DNA of 64,000 nucleotides from Nioella sediminis (GTDB lineage Bacteria > Pseudomonadota > Alphaproteobacteria > Rhodobacterales > Rhodobacteraceae): positions 1-64,000 of the forward strand of contig NZ_MNBL01000084.1 in the NCBI RefSeq assembly GCF_001879695.1, in the 5' to 3' direction. This document shows positions 43,382-52,842 of the stretch, piece by piece. Every line of letters starts with the position of its first letter. Position 1 is the first letter of the stretch. The notes beneath the pieces were generated by a model. That model was not told the DNA's origin. It searched no databases and worked only from the letters and a program-made list of their open reading frames with translations. The translations under genes and the position numbers were made by a program.

Positions 43382-44248
43382 ATGGCCGCAACGACCGTCC
43401 GGGAGCTGATCCGCGAACACTATTCCCTGCTGACCCAGTCAGAACGCAAATTCGCCAATGCGCTGTTGGAAAACTATCCTTCCGCCGGTTTGGCCTCGAT
43501 CACTGCCGTTGCCGCCAACGCGGGCGTATCCACGCCGACAGTGGCGCGGATGGTGCAAAAGCTTGGGTTCAAAGGATATCCGCAGTTTCATCAGGCCCTG
43601 CTGAAAGAGTTGGAGGCGCGGGCCTCGGGCCCTACGCAGCGCCGGGCCACATGGGCGGCGGCGGCGCCGGATACCCACATGCTGAACCGGTTCGCCGAGG
43701 CGGTGCAGCAGAATATCGGCCAGACCTTCGAGAATATCGACACCTCGAAGTTCGATCAGGCGGTGGAGCGGCTGTCGGATACATCCGGGCGGCTTTACGT
43801 GGTCGGCGGGCGCATCACGCGGGCTTTGGCCGACTATTCCTTCACCCATTTCCAGGCGATTCGACCGCGGGTCACCCATATGACATCGTCCTCCGCCACC
43901 TGGCCGCATTACGTGCTGGACATGGTCGAAGGCGACACGCTGCTGATGTTCGACGTGCGCCGCTATGAAACCAATCTGGAACGGTTGGCCGATCTGGTGG
44001 CCCCGCGCGGCGTCAATATCATCCTGATCACCGATCAATGGGCCTCGCCCGTGGCGAAGGTCGCGGGGCAGGTGTTCAATTGCTGGGTGGAAATCCCGTC
44101 GGCCTGGGATTCCAACATCTCCACCATGATGCTGGTCGAGGCGCTGATCGCTGCCACGCAGGAAAAAAGCTGGCCCGATACAAAGGACCGCTATGACCGT
44201 CTGGACGAGCTTTTCGACATGACGCGGCTGTTTCGCAAGTTCACCTGA
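43382..44248 (+). CDS. RpiR/MurR-family transcriptional regulator
   Basis: 288 residues from the ATG at 43382 (GGAGGG site upstream). The N-terminal HTH_6 domain reads LTQSERKFANALLENYPSAG and STPTVARMVQKLGFKGYPQF. The C-terminal SIS domain from ~120 contains LYVVGGRITRALADYSFTHF and DTLLMFDVRRYETNL, and normally senses a phosphorylated or acidic metabolite. It is divergent from the TRAP/ligase operon and is most likely its regulator. Confidence 0.92.
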   Translation: MAATTVRELIREHYSLLTQSERKFANALLENYPSAGLASITAVAANAGVSTPTVARMVQKLGFKGYPQFHQALLKELEARASGPTQRRATWAAAAPDTHMLNRFAEAVQQNIGQTFENIDTSKFDQAVERLSDTSGRLYVVGGRITRALADYSFTHFQAIRPRVTHMTSSSATWPHYVLDMVEGDTLLMFDVRRYETNLERLADLVAPRGVNIILITDQWASPVAKVAGQVFNCWVEIPSAWDSNISTMMLVEALIAATQEKSWPDTKDRYDRLDELFDMTRLFRKFT

Positions 44249-44315
44249 TCCGTCTGCCTGCTGCCCTCTTTTTGGGCATTCTTGGCAGGATCGCCCGACC
44301 ATTCAGCATCCATGT

Positions 44316-45233
44316 ATGGGGGAACGCCCGGATTTTATGCTCGGCCTTCCGACTCTGGCGACATCGGGGGCACCTCTGGTGTCGGACAACCCGACGGAGG
44401 CTCCCATCAACAAGCCGCTCTCAGCGCAAGACCTGTCCGGGGTCGCAAGCCAGCCAAGGGCAATCGGCGCGGCGCGGTTGACCGCTGGACCGTCAGGATT
44501 GCGCGGATTGCGGCAATCCGGGTCGATGCGCGTGCTGTTCCCGCGACAGACGCCGGGCTGGCCGCAGGCGGTGCTGCTGAACACCTCGGGCGGGGTGACG
44601 GGCGGCGACCGCTTTATCGTTGAGGCCGACGCAGAGCCCGCCGCGCGCCTGACCCTGACCACGCAGGCCGCCGAACGCATCTACCGGGCGCAGCCGGGGG
44701 AAACCGGATACGTGGACACGCGCCTGACCATCGGCGCGGGCGGGCGCATCGACTGGCTACCGCAGGAAACCATCCTGTTTGATCGAAGCAGCCTGCGCCG
44801 ACGTCTGTCGGTGACCATGGCCAAAGACGCCAGCCTTCTGGTCGTGGAACCGCTGGTCTTCGGTCGCCGCGCTATGGGTGAGGTGCTGCGCGACATTCGC
44901 CTGTCTGACCGGATCGAGATATTCCGCGATGGCGCGCGCCTGTTCACCGATGCCACCCGGTTGACCGGCGATGTGTCCCGGCAGATGCAGGGCCATGCCA
45001 CCGGTCACGGTGCGACGGCACTGGCAACGGTGATCTTCGCCGCGCCGGGGGCCGAGGCGTTTCTGGGCGATGTCCGCGATCTGCTGCCTGAAACCGGTGG
45101 GGCAAGCCTGATCCGTCCCGATCTGCTGTTCATCCGCATTCTGGCCGAAGACAGCTTCGCCCTGCGCGCCAGCCTGATCCCTGTCATCACCGTTTTGCAC
45201 CGGGCGGATCTGCCCCGAACATGGATGTTGTGA
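44316..45233 (+). CDS. ureD: Urease accessory protein UreD
   Basis: 305 residues; UreD (UreH) scaffolds the UreFG complex on apo-urease during nickel delivery. Family segments: [60 protein letters not shown] and [14 protein letters not shown]. The first ~45 residues are not conserved, and ATGs at 44316 and 44337 are both possible starts. It opens the urease operon; ureA begins 1 bp after its stop. Confidence 0.93.
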   Translation: MGERPDFMLGLPTLATSGAPLVSDNPTEAPINKPLSAQDLSGVASQPRAIGAARLTAGPSGLRGLRQSGSMRVLFPRQTPGWPQAVLLNTSGGVTGGDRFIVEADAEPAARLTLTTQAAERIYRAQPGETGYVDTRLTIGAGGRIDWLPQETILFDRSSLRRRLSVTMAKDASLLVVEPLVFGRRAMGEVLRDIRLSDRIEIFRDGARLFTDATRLTGDVSRQMQGHATGHGATALATVIFAAPGAEAFLGDVRDLLPETGGASLIRPDLLFIRILAEDSFALRASLIPVITVLHRADLPRTWML

Positions 45234-45234
45234 C

Positions 45235-45537
45235 ATGAACCTGACCCCCCGCGAAAAGGACAAGCTGCTGATCGCCATGGCCGCCGAGGTCGCCCGCAAG
45301 CGGCTGGCGCGCGGCGTCAAGCTGAACCACCCCGAGGCCATCGCCCTGATCACCGACGCCGTCGTGGAAGGCGCCCGCGACGGGCGCAGCGTCGCCGACA
45401 TGATGGAGGTGGGCGCCCAGGTGATTACCCGCGACCAGTGCATGGAGGGCATCCCCGAGATGATCCACGAAGTGCAGGTCGAGGCCACCTTTCCAGACGG
45501 CACCAAGCTCGTCACCGTTCACAACCCCATTCGCTGA
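45235..45537 (+). CDS. ureA: Urease gamma subunit
   Basis: 100 residues, the standard UreA length. It starts [20 protein letters not shown] and ends [19 protein letters not shown], both family signatures. It is a structural subunit of the urease trimer and carries no active-site residue. It is followed after 12 bp by an unusual small membrane-protein gene rather than ureB. Confidence 0.97.
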   Translation: MNLTPREKDKLLIAMAAEVARKRLARGVKLNHPEAIALITDAVVEGARDGRSVADMMEVGAQVITRDQCMEGIPEMIHEVQVEATFPDGTKLVTVHNPIR

Positions 45538-45549
45538 AAGGGCATTACC

Positions 45550-45714
45550 ATGAAGTATCTTCTGCCGGGTCTTGCACTGATCCTCGCCACCGCCGCGCAG
45601 GCCCACGAGGGCGGCCACCTGCACCCGCACGAGGCCAACAGCTGGTTCGTGGGCGCGCTTTTGCTGGCGGCGGGGCTGGCGGGTGGCTACCTGATCGGCT
45701 GGGTCCGCCGATGA
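45550..45714 (+). CDS. His-rich single-pass membrane mini-protein between ureA and ureB
   Basis: 54 residues read directly from the sequence: [18 protein letters not shown] is a signal-like segment. The short histidine-rich stretch [14 protein letters not shown] (four His, three Glu) follows, then one helix ([20 protein letters not shown]) ending WVRR. The stop overlaps the ureB ATG (ATGA), so it is translationally coupled within the urease operon. No named family comes to mind. The His/Glu cluster suggests periplasmic nickel binding, as an inference from composition and context. Confidence 0.75.
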   Translation: MKYLLPGLALILATAAQAHEGGHLHPHEANSWFVGALLLAAGLAGGYLIGWVRR

Positions 45715-46016
45715 TCCCCGGAGAGCTGTTTCCAGCCGAGGGCGATCTGGTTCTGAACGAGGGGCGCGAGGCGATCACGCTGATGGTGGCCAATACAGGT
45801 GACCGGCCCGTGCAGGTGGGCAGCCACTACCATTTCGCCGAGGCCAACAGCGCGCTCGATTTCGACCGCACCGCCGCGCGCGGGCGCAGGCTCGACATCG
45901 CCGCGGGCACCGCCGTACGCTTCGAGCCGGGACAGCGGCGCGAGGTCAATCTCATCCCCATCGGGGGCGCACGCCGCGTCTTCGGCTTCAACCAACAGGT
46001 GATGGGAGATCTCTGA
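45711..46016 (+). CDS. ureB: Urease beta subunit
   Basis: 101 residues from the ATG at 45711. [54 protein letters not shown] and [11 protein letters not shown] are diagnostic of UreB. The open frame extends further upstream through ureA, but this start gives the exact family N terminus. It overlaps the His-rich gene by 4 bp and the next gene by 1 bp. Confidence 0.97.
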   Translation: MIPGELFPAEGDLVLNEGREAITLMVANTGDRPVQVGSHYHFAEANSALDFDRTAARGRRLDIAAGTAVRFEPGQRREVNLIPIGGARRVFGFNQQVMGDL

Positions 46017-46411
46017 TGGCCACACTACCCCTTCTGACCGACGATCAGCTGACGCCCGAGGCGGCGGCGGTCTTTGCCGATATCCGCGCCACGCGCGGCA
46101 CGGATTACGTCAACAACTTCTGGCGCGCGCTGGCCCATAACCCGGCGCAGCTGAAGGCGACGTGGGAAGGGTTAAAGCCCGTCATGGGCCCCGGCGCGCT
46201 GGACCCGCTGGTGAAAGAGATGATCTATATCGCCGTCTCGGCCGCCAATGCCTGCGAATACTGCTGTCATTCCCACGCGGCCTCGGCCCGCGCCAAGGGA
46301 ATGACCCCCGAGATGTACAACGAATTGATGTCGGTCGTGGCCATGGCCAGCAGCACCAACGCGCTGGCCAATATGCTGCAGGTGCCCGTGGACGAGGCGT
46401 TCCGGGCATGA
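46016..46411 (+). CDS. AhpD/carboxymuconolactone decarboxylase-family protein inside the urease operon
   Basis: 131 residues of the CMD/AhpD fold with the redox pair in NACEYCCHSHAASARAKGM (CxxC followed by His), the signature of alkylhydroperoxidase-like proteins. It starts on the last base of the ureB stop and lies 35 bp before ureC. It is not a known urease component. A peroxide- or thiol-linked protective role for the nickel enzyme, or simple hitch-hiking, are both possible. Confidence 0.88.
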   Translation: MATLPLLTDDQLTPEAAAVFADIRATRGTDYVNNFWRALAHNPAQLKATWEGLKPVMGPGALDPLVKEMIYIAVSAANACEYCCHSHAASARAKGMTPEMYNELMSVVAMASSTNALANMLQVPVDEAFRA

Positions 46412-46446
46412 CGACCGAGCGCCAGCAGCCCTGACAGGAGGCCCCG

Positions 46447-48159
46447 ATGCCCGCCACCCTATCCCGACGCGATCATGCCGCCATGTTCGGCCCTACCGTG
46501 GGCGACCGGCTGCGGCTGGCCGACACCGACCTGATCATCGAGGTCGAACGCGACCTGACCGGCCCCTATGGCGAAGAGGTGAAGTTCGGCGGCGGCAAGG
46601 TCATCCGCGACGGGATGGGGCAGGGGCAGGCGACGCGGGCCGAGGGGGCGGTCGATACCGTGATCACCAACGCGCTGATCGTGGACTGGACGGGGATCTA
46701 CAAGGCCGATGTGGGCCTGAAGGACGGGCGCATCCACGGGATCGGCAACGCGGGCAACCCTGACACGCAGCCGGGGGTGACGATCGTCGTCGGCCCGGGG
46801 ACCGAGGTCATCGCGGGCGAGGGGCGTATCCTGACGGCGGGCGGCATCGACAGCCACATCCACTTCATCTGCCCGCAGCAGATCGAGGATGCGCTGCATT
46901 CGGGCCTGACCACCATGATCGGCGGCGGCACAGGGCCTGCGCATGGCACGCTCGCCACCACCTGCACGCCGGGGCCGTGGCATATCGGGCGGATGCTGCA
47001 GGCCGCCGATGCCTTCCCGATGAACCTCGCCTTCGCGGGGAAGGGCAACGCCTCGCTACCCACCGCGCTGGAGGAACAGGTGCTTGCGGGCGCCTCTTGC
47101 CTGAAGCTGCACGAGGATTGGGGCACAACGCCCGGTGCCATCGACTGCTGCCTGTCTGTGGCCGATGCCATGGATGTGCAGGTGATGATCCACACCGACA
47201 CGCTGAACGAGTCGGGTTTCGTGGAAAACACCGTGAAGGCCATGAAGGGCCGCACGATCCACGCCTTCCACACCGAGGGCGCGGGCGGGGGCCATGCGCC
47301 CGACATCATCAAGATCTGCGGCGAGGAGCATGTGCTGCCCTCCTCGACCAACCCCACGCGCCCCTTCACGGTGAACACGCTGGAAGAGCATCTCGATATG
47401 CTCATGGTCTGTCACCACCTCGACAAGTCGATCCCCGAGGATGTGGCCTTCGCCGAAAGCCGCATCCGGCGCGAAACCATCGCGGCAGAGGATATCCTGC
47501 ACGACATGGGGGCGTTTTCGATCATCGCCTCGGACAGTCAGGCCATGGGCCGCGTGGGCGAGGTCTTGATCCGCACCTGGCAGACCGCCGACAAGATGAG
47601 GAAGCAGCGCGGGCGGCTGGCCGATGAGACCGGCCAGAACGACAATTTCCGCGTCCGCCGCTACGTGGCGAAATACACGATTAACCCGGCGGTCGCCCAC
47701 GGGATCAGCGCCCATGTGGGCAGCATTGAGGAAGGCAAGCGCGCGGACCTCGTGCTGTGGTCGCCCGCGTTCTTCGGCGTGAAGCCCGAGATGGTTCTTC
47801 TGGGGGGCACCATCGCCGTGGCGCAGATGGGCGACCCGAACGCCTCGATCCCCACGCCGCAGCCGGTCTATACGCGCCCCATGTTCGGGGCCTATGGCCG
47901 GTCGGTGGAACGGTCCGCCGTGACCTTCGTCTCCGCCGCCGCGCAGGAGGACGGGATCGGCAAATCGCTCGGGCTGGCTAAGGATACGCTGCCGGTGGTG
48001 AACACCCGCGGCATCGGCAAGAAGGACCTTAGGCTCAACGATGCGCTGCCGGTGGTCGAGGTGAACCCCGAGACCTACGAAGTGCGCGCGGACGGCGAGT
48101 TGCTGACCTGCCAGCCCGCCGAGGTGCTGCCCTTGGCGCAGCGCTATTTCCTGTTCTGA
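46447..48159 (+). CDS. ureC: Urease alpha (catalytic) subunit
   Basis: 570 residues, full length; hydrolyses urea to ammonia and carbamate at a di-nickel site. Ligands are all present: [14 protein letters not shown] (two His), CLKLHEDWG (the carbamylated Lys and a His), [25 protein letters not shown], the mobile-flap [20 protein letters not shown] (Cys and His), and [14 protein letters not shown] with the nickel Asp. AGGAGG precedes the ATG. The enzyme would use the urea released by the purine genes downstream. Confidence 0.98.
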   Translation: MPATLSRRDHAAMFGPTVGDRLRLADTDLIIEVERDLTGPYGEEVKFGGGKVIRDGMGQGQATRAEGAVDTVITNALIVDWTGIYKADVGLKDGRIHGIGNAGNPDTQPGVTIVVGPGTEVIAGEGRILTAGGIDSHIHFICPQQIEDALHSGLTTMIGGGTGPAHGTLATTCTPGPWHIGRMLQAADAFPMNLAFAGKGNASLPTALEEQVLAGASCLKLHEDWGTTPGAIDCCLSVADAMDVQVMIHTDTLNESGFVENTVKAMKGRTIHAFHTEGAGGGHAPDIIKICGEEHVLPSSTNPTRPFTVNTLEEHLDMLMVCHHLDKSIPEDVAFAESRIRRETIAAEDILHDMGAFSIIASDSQAMGRVGEVLIRTWQTADKMRKQRGRLADETGQNDNFRVRRYVAKYTINPAVAHGISAHVGSIEEGKRADLVLWSPAFFGVKPEMVLLGGTIAVAQMGDPNASIPTPQPVYTRPMFGAYGRSVERSAVTFVSAAAQEDGIGKSLGLAKDTLPVVNTRGIGKKDLRLNDALPVVEVNPETYEVRADGELLTCQPAEVLPLAQRYFLF

Positions 48160-48171
48160 GGGGTGCTGATG

Positions 48172-48501
48172 TCACCAGGGTTCGATCAGTTCGATGTCCT
48201 CCTCCTGCGGGACCGGCCCCGGTCGGGGAATGGGCTTGGTGACGACCGTCCGCGTCGTGCTGATTTTCCAATATCTGTCGTCGCGGTGAATGGCGTCGGG
48301 CAGGGCGTTCATGTCGATGCTGCGCCGGCTGCTTTCACGGACCGTCACGACGAAATGGCTGCCCGCAACCGGGCCGTTGCAGCGCGCATCGAGCAGGGCG
48401 GCGCGCAGCTCCGCCTCGCGCTGCTTCAGTGCCTTGATGTCTTCGCGGACCGCGCCAAGCGCATCGGCGAGGTCGCGCGGTGTCGGGTGGCTTCTGTTCA
48501 T
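48172..48501 (-). CDS. Hypothetical protein antisense within the urease operon
   Basis: 109 residues on the strand opposite ureC and ureE. A helical, probably coiled-coil N terminus (DALGAVREDIKALKQREAEL) is followed by a strand-rich part (GSHFVVTVRESSRRSIDMNA) and KISTTRTVVTKPIPRP. The codons of this frame are GC-rich at third positions like real local genes, whereas the overlapping plus-strand frame reads as noise. No family is recognised; the shape recalls small phage-type accessory proteins. It interrupts the ureC-ureE run. Confidence 0.6.
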   Translation of the reverse strand: MNRSHPTPRDLADALGAVREDIKALKQREAELRAALLDARCNGPVAGSHFVVTVRESSRRSIDMNALPDAIHRDDRYWKISTTRTVVTKPIPRPGPVPQEEDIELIEPW

Positions 48502-48581
48502 GCGGGCATCCTGTCACGCGAAGATGAACGCCTGGTTAACCGCCTGCGGGCCTGGCGCCCTGCTTTTTCGGAGTTTCCACC

Positions 48582-49043
48582 ATGACCGACCTCACCGCCA
48601 CCGCCTATCACGGCCATGCCCATGCAACGCCCGTCGGCACCGTCCGGCTGGATTACGAAGGGCGGTTCCTGCGCCGCAAGGTGCTGAGCCTGACCGATGG
48701 CCGGGCCTTGCTGGTGGATCTGCCCAAGACAACCTCGCTCGACCATGGCGGGGTGCTGGTCACGCCCGAGGGCGAGATCGCCATCGAGGCCGCGCCCGAG
48801 CCGCTGCTGGAAATCACCGCACCCGACCTCACGCGCGTCGCCTGGCACGTGGGCAACCGCCACACCCCCTGCCAGATCGAGGCTGGGCGGCTGCTGATCC
48901 AGCCCGATCACGTGATCGCCGACATGCTGGCCCGGCTCGGGGCCACGACGCGCGAGATTCTCGAACCCTTCACCCCCGAGGGGGGCGCCTACGGCCACGG
49001 GCGCACTCACGGCCATGATCACGGCCATGGCCACGCGCACTGA
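48582..49043 (+). CDS. ureE: Urease accessory nickel chaperone UreE
   Basis: 153 residues. N-terminal peptide-binding half (GTVRLDYEGRFLRRKVLSLT; LLVDLPKTTSLDHGG) and metal-binding half (VAWHVGNRHTPCQIE; YLEDHVL-like IQPDHVIADMLARLG). The tail GHGRTHGHDHGHGHAH is histidine-rich and would store or deliver nickel. It directly precedes ureF. Confidence 0.95.
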   Translation: MTDLTATAYHGHAHATPVGTVRLDYEGRFLRRKVLSLTDGRALLVDLPKTTSLDHGGVLVTPEGEIAIEAAPEPLLEITAPDLTRVAWHVGNRHTPCQIEAGRLLIQPDHVIADMLARLGATTREILEPFTPEGGAYGHGRTHGHDHGHGHAH

Positions 49044-49047
49044 TCCG

Positions 49048-49692
49048 ATGACCGACCCCGCCGCGTTTCTGATCCTCACGCAATGGTTTTCGCCTGCCTA
49101 CCCGGTCGGAGCGTTTGCCTATTCCCACGGGCTGGAACAGGCGGTGGCCGAGGGGCGCGTCAGCGATGCCGCCAGTGCAGAGGGGTGGATCGGGGACGTG
49201 CTGACCCTTGGCAGCCCACGCACCGATGTTACCCTGCTGCGGGCAGCCCATGACGCCGACGCACCGGCGCTTCCGGGGATCGACGCGCTTGCCCGCACGC
49301 TGGCCCCGTCGAAGGAACGGCTTCTGGAAACCGTCCAGCAGGGCCAGTCCTTCACGCAGACCACCCGCGCAATCTGGGGCGGGGACCTGCCGGATCTGAC
49401 CTATCCCGTCGCCGTGGGGCGGGCGGCGCGGTTGATGGGCCTCCCGCTGGACGCCGTCGCCACGCTCTACCTGCACGCCTTTGCCGCGAACCTGACCTCC
49501 GCCGCGATTCGCTTCGTGCCCCTTGGCCAGACCGAGGGGCAGGCGGCACTGGCGCGCCTGTCGCGGCTTTGCCCCGCGATCGCCGCCGAGGCCCTGCAAG
49601 ACACGCTCGACGATATCGGCAGCTGTGCTTTCCTGGCCGATATCGCGTCGATGCGCCATGAAACCCTGTATTCGAGGATATTCAGATCATGA
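49048..49692 (+). CDS. ureF: Urease accessory protein UreF
   Basis: 214 residues from the ATG at 49048, giving the family opening [21 protein letters not shown]. All-helical UreF regulates the UreG GTPase within the UreDFG complex. Later landmarks are [20 protein letters not shown] and the conserved end [13 protein letters not shown]. In-frame ATGs at 49015 and 49027 overlap ureE and are less likely. The stop overlaps ureG by 4 bp. Confidence 0.93.
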   Translation: MTDPAAFLILTQWFSPAYPVGAFAYSHGLEQAVAEGRVSDAASAEGWIGDVLTLGSPRTDVTLLRAAHDADAPALPGIDALARTLAPSKERLLETVQQGQSFTQTTRAIWGGDLPDLTYPVAVGRAARLMGLPLDAVATLYLHAFAANLTSAAIRFVPLGQTEGQAALARLSRLCPAIAAEALQDTLDDIGSCAFLADIASMRHETLYSRIFRS

Positions 49693-50321
49693 GCATGAAT
49701 GGCCCCCTTCGCGTCGGCATCGGCGGCCCCGTCGGCGCTGGCAAGACCACGCTCACCGCCGCGCTGTGCGAGGCGATGCGCGACCGCTGGTCCATCGCCG
49801 CCATCACCAACGACATCTACACGCAGGAGGATGCCGAGGCGCTGATGCGCCTGCAGGTCCTGCCACAGGAACGGATCATGGGCGTCGAAACCGGCGGCTG
49901 TCCGCATACCGCGATCCGCGAGGATGCCTCGATCAACCTTGCCGCCATCGCCGAACTGACCGCGCGCATTCCCGATCTCGACGTGGTGCTGATCGAAAGC
50001 GGGGGCGACAACCTGTCGGCCACGTTCAGCCCGGAACTGGCGGATATCACGCTCTACGTCATCGACGTGGCGGCAGGAGAGGAGATTCCACGAAAGGGCG
50101 GGCCTGCGATCACGAAGTCGGACCTTCTGATCATCAACAAGACCGATCTGGCGCCATATGTGGGGGCGAGCCTTGAGGTGATGGACCGAGACGCCACCCG
50201 GATGCGGGCCGGGCGACCCTTCCTCTTCGCGCAGCTCAAACATCGCAAGGGGGTGGATGGGGTCGTCGATCAGATTGCGCGGATCGGCGGGCTGCCCATG
50301 CGGAACGCCGCCGGGGCCTGA
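49689..50321 (+). CDS. ureG: Urease accessory GTPase UreG
   Basis: 210 residues, SIMIBI GTPase that powers nickel insertion. P-loop [31 protein letters not shown], the nickel-binding CPH in [34 protein letters not shown] and the base-specificity motif [12 protein letters not shown]. It closes the urease operon; a perfect 12-bp palindrome (TGACCGCGGTCA, 50319-50330) overlaps its stop. Confidence 0.97.
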   Translation: MSMNGPLRVGIGGPVGAGKTTLTAALCEAMRDRWSIAAITNDIYTQEDAEALMRLQVLPQERIMGVETGGCPHTAIREDASINLAAIAELTARIPDLDVVLIESGGDNLSATFSPELADITLYVIDVAAGEEIPRKGGPAITKSDLLIINKTDLAPYVGASLEVMDRDATRMRAGRPFLFAQLKHRKGVDGVVDQIARIGGLPMRNAAGA

Positions 50322-50454
50322 CCGCGGTCAAGGGGCGGATTATCAGCTTCTGCCACGGATACCTTCAGCCAAGACAGGGCGCATTTGACTGTGGTGCGGG
50401 GGCCGGGCTTCGGGTTTGATGGGATCTGACTGTCCTGATCGGAGCCTGCCCAGA

Positions 50455-51276
50455 ATGCCCCCCCGCACCTACCATGCCCCCACGGGCGGCTTGCCGCCGC
50501 AAACGCAATTGCTGACGGATCGGGCCGTGTTCACCGAGGCCTACGCGGTCATCCCGCGCGGTTGCTTCTCTGACATCGTCACATCGCAATTGCCGTTCTG
50601 GGAACAGTCGCGCTTCTGGGTGATCGCGCGCCCCATGTCCGGATTTTCCGAGACCTTCTCGCAATATATTGCCGAGGTCCTGCCGGGCGGTGGCAGCGAC
50701 CGGCCCGAGACGGACCCCCGCGCAGAGGCCGCCATTTTCGTCATGGAAGGTCATCTGGCGATCACCATTGCCGGAACGGATTACGAGATCGGCGCTGGCG
50801 GATTTGCCTTTGTTCCAGCCGGTGCCGAGTGGCGCCTGCGGGCCATGGCGGGGGTGCCGGCCCGGTTCCACTGGATTCGCAAGGCCTACCAGCCGGTGGA
50901 TGGGCTGGGGCTGCCGGAGCCGTTCGTGGTGGCAAACGAGGCGGCGATAGCGCCCAATGTCATGCCGGACACGGACGGGGCTTGGGCCACGACGCGCTTC
51001 ATGGATCATGACGATCTGCGCCATGACATGCACGTCACCATCGTGACGCTGCAACCCGGGGCGGTCATTCCCTTCCTGGAAACCCACGTGATGGAGCACG
51101 GGCTTTACGTGCTGGAAGGAAAGGGCGCCTACCGGCTGAACCGGGACTGGGTCGAGGTCGAGGCGGGCGATTTCATGTGGCTGCGCGCCTTCTGCCCGCA
51201 GGCTTGTTACGCTGGCGGTCCGGGGCCGTTCCGTTACCTTCTCTACAAGGATGTGAACCGTCACGCCAGGCTCTGA
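50455..51276 (+). CDS. allE: (S)-ureidoglycine aminohydrolase
   Basis: 273-residue bicupin from the ATG at 50455 (GGAG 10 bases upstream). It converts (S)-ureidoglycine to (S)-ureidoglycolate and ammonia. The second cupin carries the Mn-site pattern ETHVMEHGLYVLEGKG and, further on, CPQACYAGG with the Gln ligand. The first cupin (AAIFVMEGHLAITIAGTDYE) lacks the metal set, as in the family. It stands alone on the plus strand between urease and the minus-strand purine genes. Confidence 0.93.
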   Translation: MPPRTYHAPTGGLPPQTQLLTDRAVFTEAYAVIPRGCFSDIVTSQLPFWEQSRFWVIARPMSGFSETFSQYIAEVLPGGGSDRPETDPRAEAAIFVMEGHLAITIAGTDYEIGAGGFAFVPAGAEWRLRAMAGVPARFHWIRKAYQPVDGLGLPEPFVVANEAAIAPNVMPDTDGAWATTRFMDHDDLRHDMHVTIVTLQPGAVIPFLETHVMEHGLYVLEGKGAYRLNRDWVEVEAGDFMWLRAFCPQACYAGGPGPFRYLLYKDVNRHARL

Positions 51277-51292
51277 CGTCCGAGCGTTGCGG

Positions 51293-51339
51293 TGGAAGGA
51301 TCTTGCAAGATCCTTCCAATTTTCTTGCAAGAAAATTGG
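51293..51339. repeat. Tandem palindrome block 2 (two palindromes)
   Basis: Two perfect palindromes that share three bases: 51293-51318 (26 bp, core CTTGCAAG) and 51316-51339 (24 bp, same core). They lie between the convergent allE and purine permease genes, a natural place for a bidirectional terminator. Confidence 0.85.
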
Positions 51340-51390
51340 GCCGCGCCTGTTGCCAGGTGCGGCCCTTTCCGTGTGTCGTGGTCTGGTGGT

Positions 51391-52788
51391 TCAGCGACCG
51401 TGGCCGGACATGCCGCCCGAGACCTCTTCCGTTGCCTCCGCGGCCAGTTCCTGCGGAAGAACCAGGTTCAGCACGATGGCGATCAGGGCGGCGGGCAGGA
51501 TGCCCGAGGTGGCCAGAACCTTCAGCGTGGGCGGCAGGTACTGCAGCGCACCGGGTTCCAGTTGCAGGCCAAGCCCGAGCGACAGGGCGATTGCGAAGAT
51601 CACCATGTTGCGGCGGTTCCAGTTCACGTCCGACAACATCGAGACCCCGGCCGCGACCACCATGCCGAACATGACGATCACGCCGCCGCCAAGCACTTCG
51701 ATCGGCACCGTCGATATGGCGGCACCGATCTTGGGCACCAGGCCGCAGGCAATCAGGAAGATCGCCCCGATGGTCACCACGTGGCGGCTCATCACGCCGG
51801 TCATGGCGATGAGACCCACATTCTGGCTGAACGAGGTGTTCGGCAGCGCTCCGAACAGACCGGACACCGCCGTGCCGATCCCGTCCGCGAAGGTTGCGCC
51901 CTGGATCTCGGTATCGGTCGCCTCGCGTCCCGCACCCCCCTTGGTGATGCCGCTGACGTCACCCACGGTTTCGACCGCCGAGACAAAGCTCATCAGGCAG
52001 AAGCCGACGATTGCGGCGACACTGAACTCCAGCCCGAAATGCAGCGGGTTGGGCAGCGCGAAGCTGGCTGCGCGGCCGATGCCACTGAAGTTGACCATTC
52101 CCATGGCCATGGCCACGACATAGCCAGCGATCAACCCGAGCAGCACCGCAGACACGGACAGCATTCCGCGGGTGAAGAACTTGAGCCCGAGGGTGACAAG
52201 GATCACCACGCCCGCAACCGTCCAGTTCTGAAGCGACCCGTATTCTTCGGTCCCGATGGCGGGCACGCCGCCCGCCGCATACTGGATACCGACCTTGACC
52301 AGCGCCAGACCGATCATGGTGACGACAAGACCGGTCACCAGCGGCGGCAGGGCAAAGCGGATCTTGCCGATGAAGAGGCCAAGGCAGGCATGGAAGAGGC
52401 CACCCACAAGAATGCCGCCCATCAGCACGGCAATCGCATCGACGCCTTGGCCCGCGACCAGCGGGATCATGATCGGGATGAAGGCAAAGGACGTGCCCTG
52501 CACGATCGGCAGGCGCGCACCCATGGGGCCGATCCCGATGGTCTGGATCAGTGTCGCGACGCCCGCAAAGAACATCGACATCTGGATCATGTAGATCATC
52601 TGCGGGAAGTCGGGCGAGTTCGACCCGAAGCCGAAGCCCGCCGCGCCGCAGACGATGATTGCCGGTGTGACGTTCGAGACGAACATTGCCAGCACATGCT
52701 GGATGCCGAGTGGCACAGCCTTGGCCAGCGGCGGTGTATAGTTGGGATCGCGCAGTTGTTCTGCGGTCCCGATTGACGTGTCAGCCAT
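51391..52788 (-). CDS. NCS2-family purine (urate/xanthine) permease
   Basis: 465 residues, about 14 membrane segments. The NCS2 signature is seen in FGALPNTSFSQNVGLIAMTG and in FGLEFSVAAIVGFCLMSFVS. ADTSIGTAEQLRD is a short cytoplasmic start, and AGNCS-like KAVPLGIQHVLAMFVSNVTP opens helix 1. Surrounding urate and allantoin genes favour urate or xanthine as substrate. It is downstream of allA on the same strand with 54 bp between. Confidence 0.93.
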   Translation of the reverse strand: MADTSIGTAEQLRDPNYTPPLAKAVPLGIQHVLAMFVSNVTPAIIVCGAAGFGFGSNSPDFPQMIYMIQMSMFFAGVATLIQTIGIGPMGARLPIVQGTSFAFIPIMIPLVAGQGVDAIAVLMGGILVGGLFHACLGLFIGKIRFALPPLVTGLVVTMIGLALVKVGIQYAAGGVPAIGTEEYGSLQNWTVAGVVILVTLGLKFFTRGMLSVSAVLLGLIAGYVVAMAMGMVNFSGIGRAASFALPNPLHFGLEFSVAAIVGFCLMSFVSAVETVGDVSGITKGGAGREATDTEIQGATFADGIGTAVSGLFGALPNTSFSQNVGLIAMTGVMSRHVVTIGAIFLIACGLVPKIGAAISTVPIEVLGGGVIVMFGMVVAAGVSMLSDVNWNRRNMVIFAIALSLGLGLQLEPGALQYLPPTLKVLATSGILPAALIAIVLNLVLPQELAAEATEEVSGGMSGHGR

Positions 52789-52842
52789 CTCTCGTTTCCC
52801 TATTGTTGGATGGTGCCGAAAATCCCGCTCTTGCTGGCGGGT

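Noticed and set aside
48163-48585. Plus-strand open frame between ureC and ureE
   Set aside because: No recognisable domain and no ribosome site; the antisense frame has more natural codon use and protein character.
51292-52776. 494-codon plus-strand open frame antisense to the purine permease
   Set aside because: Its composition (His, Asp, Arg-rich without domains) is that of a shadow of a membrane protein; the NCS2 permease on the other strand is unambiguous.
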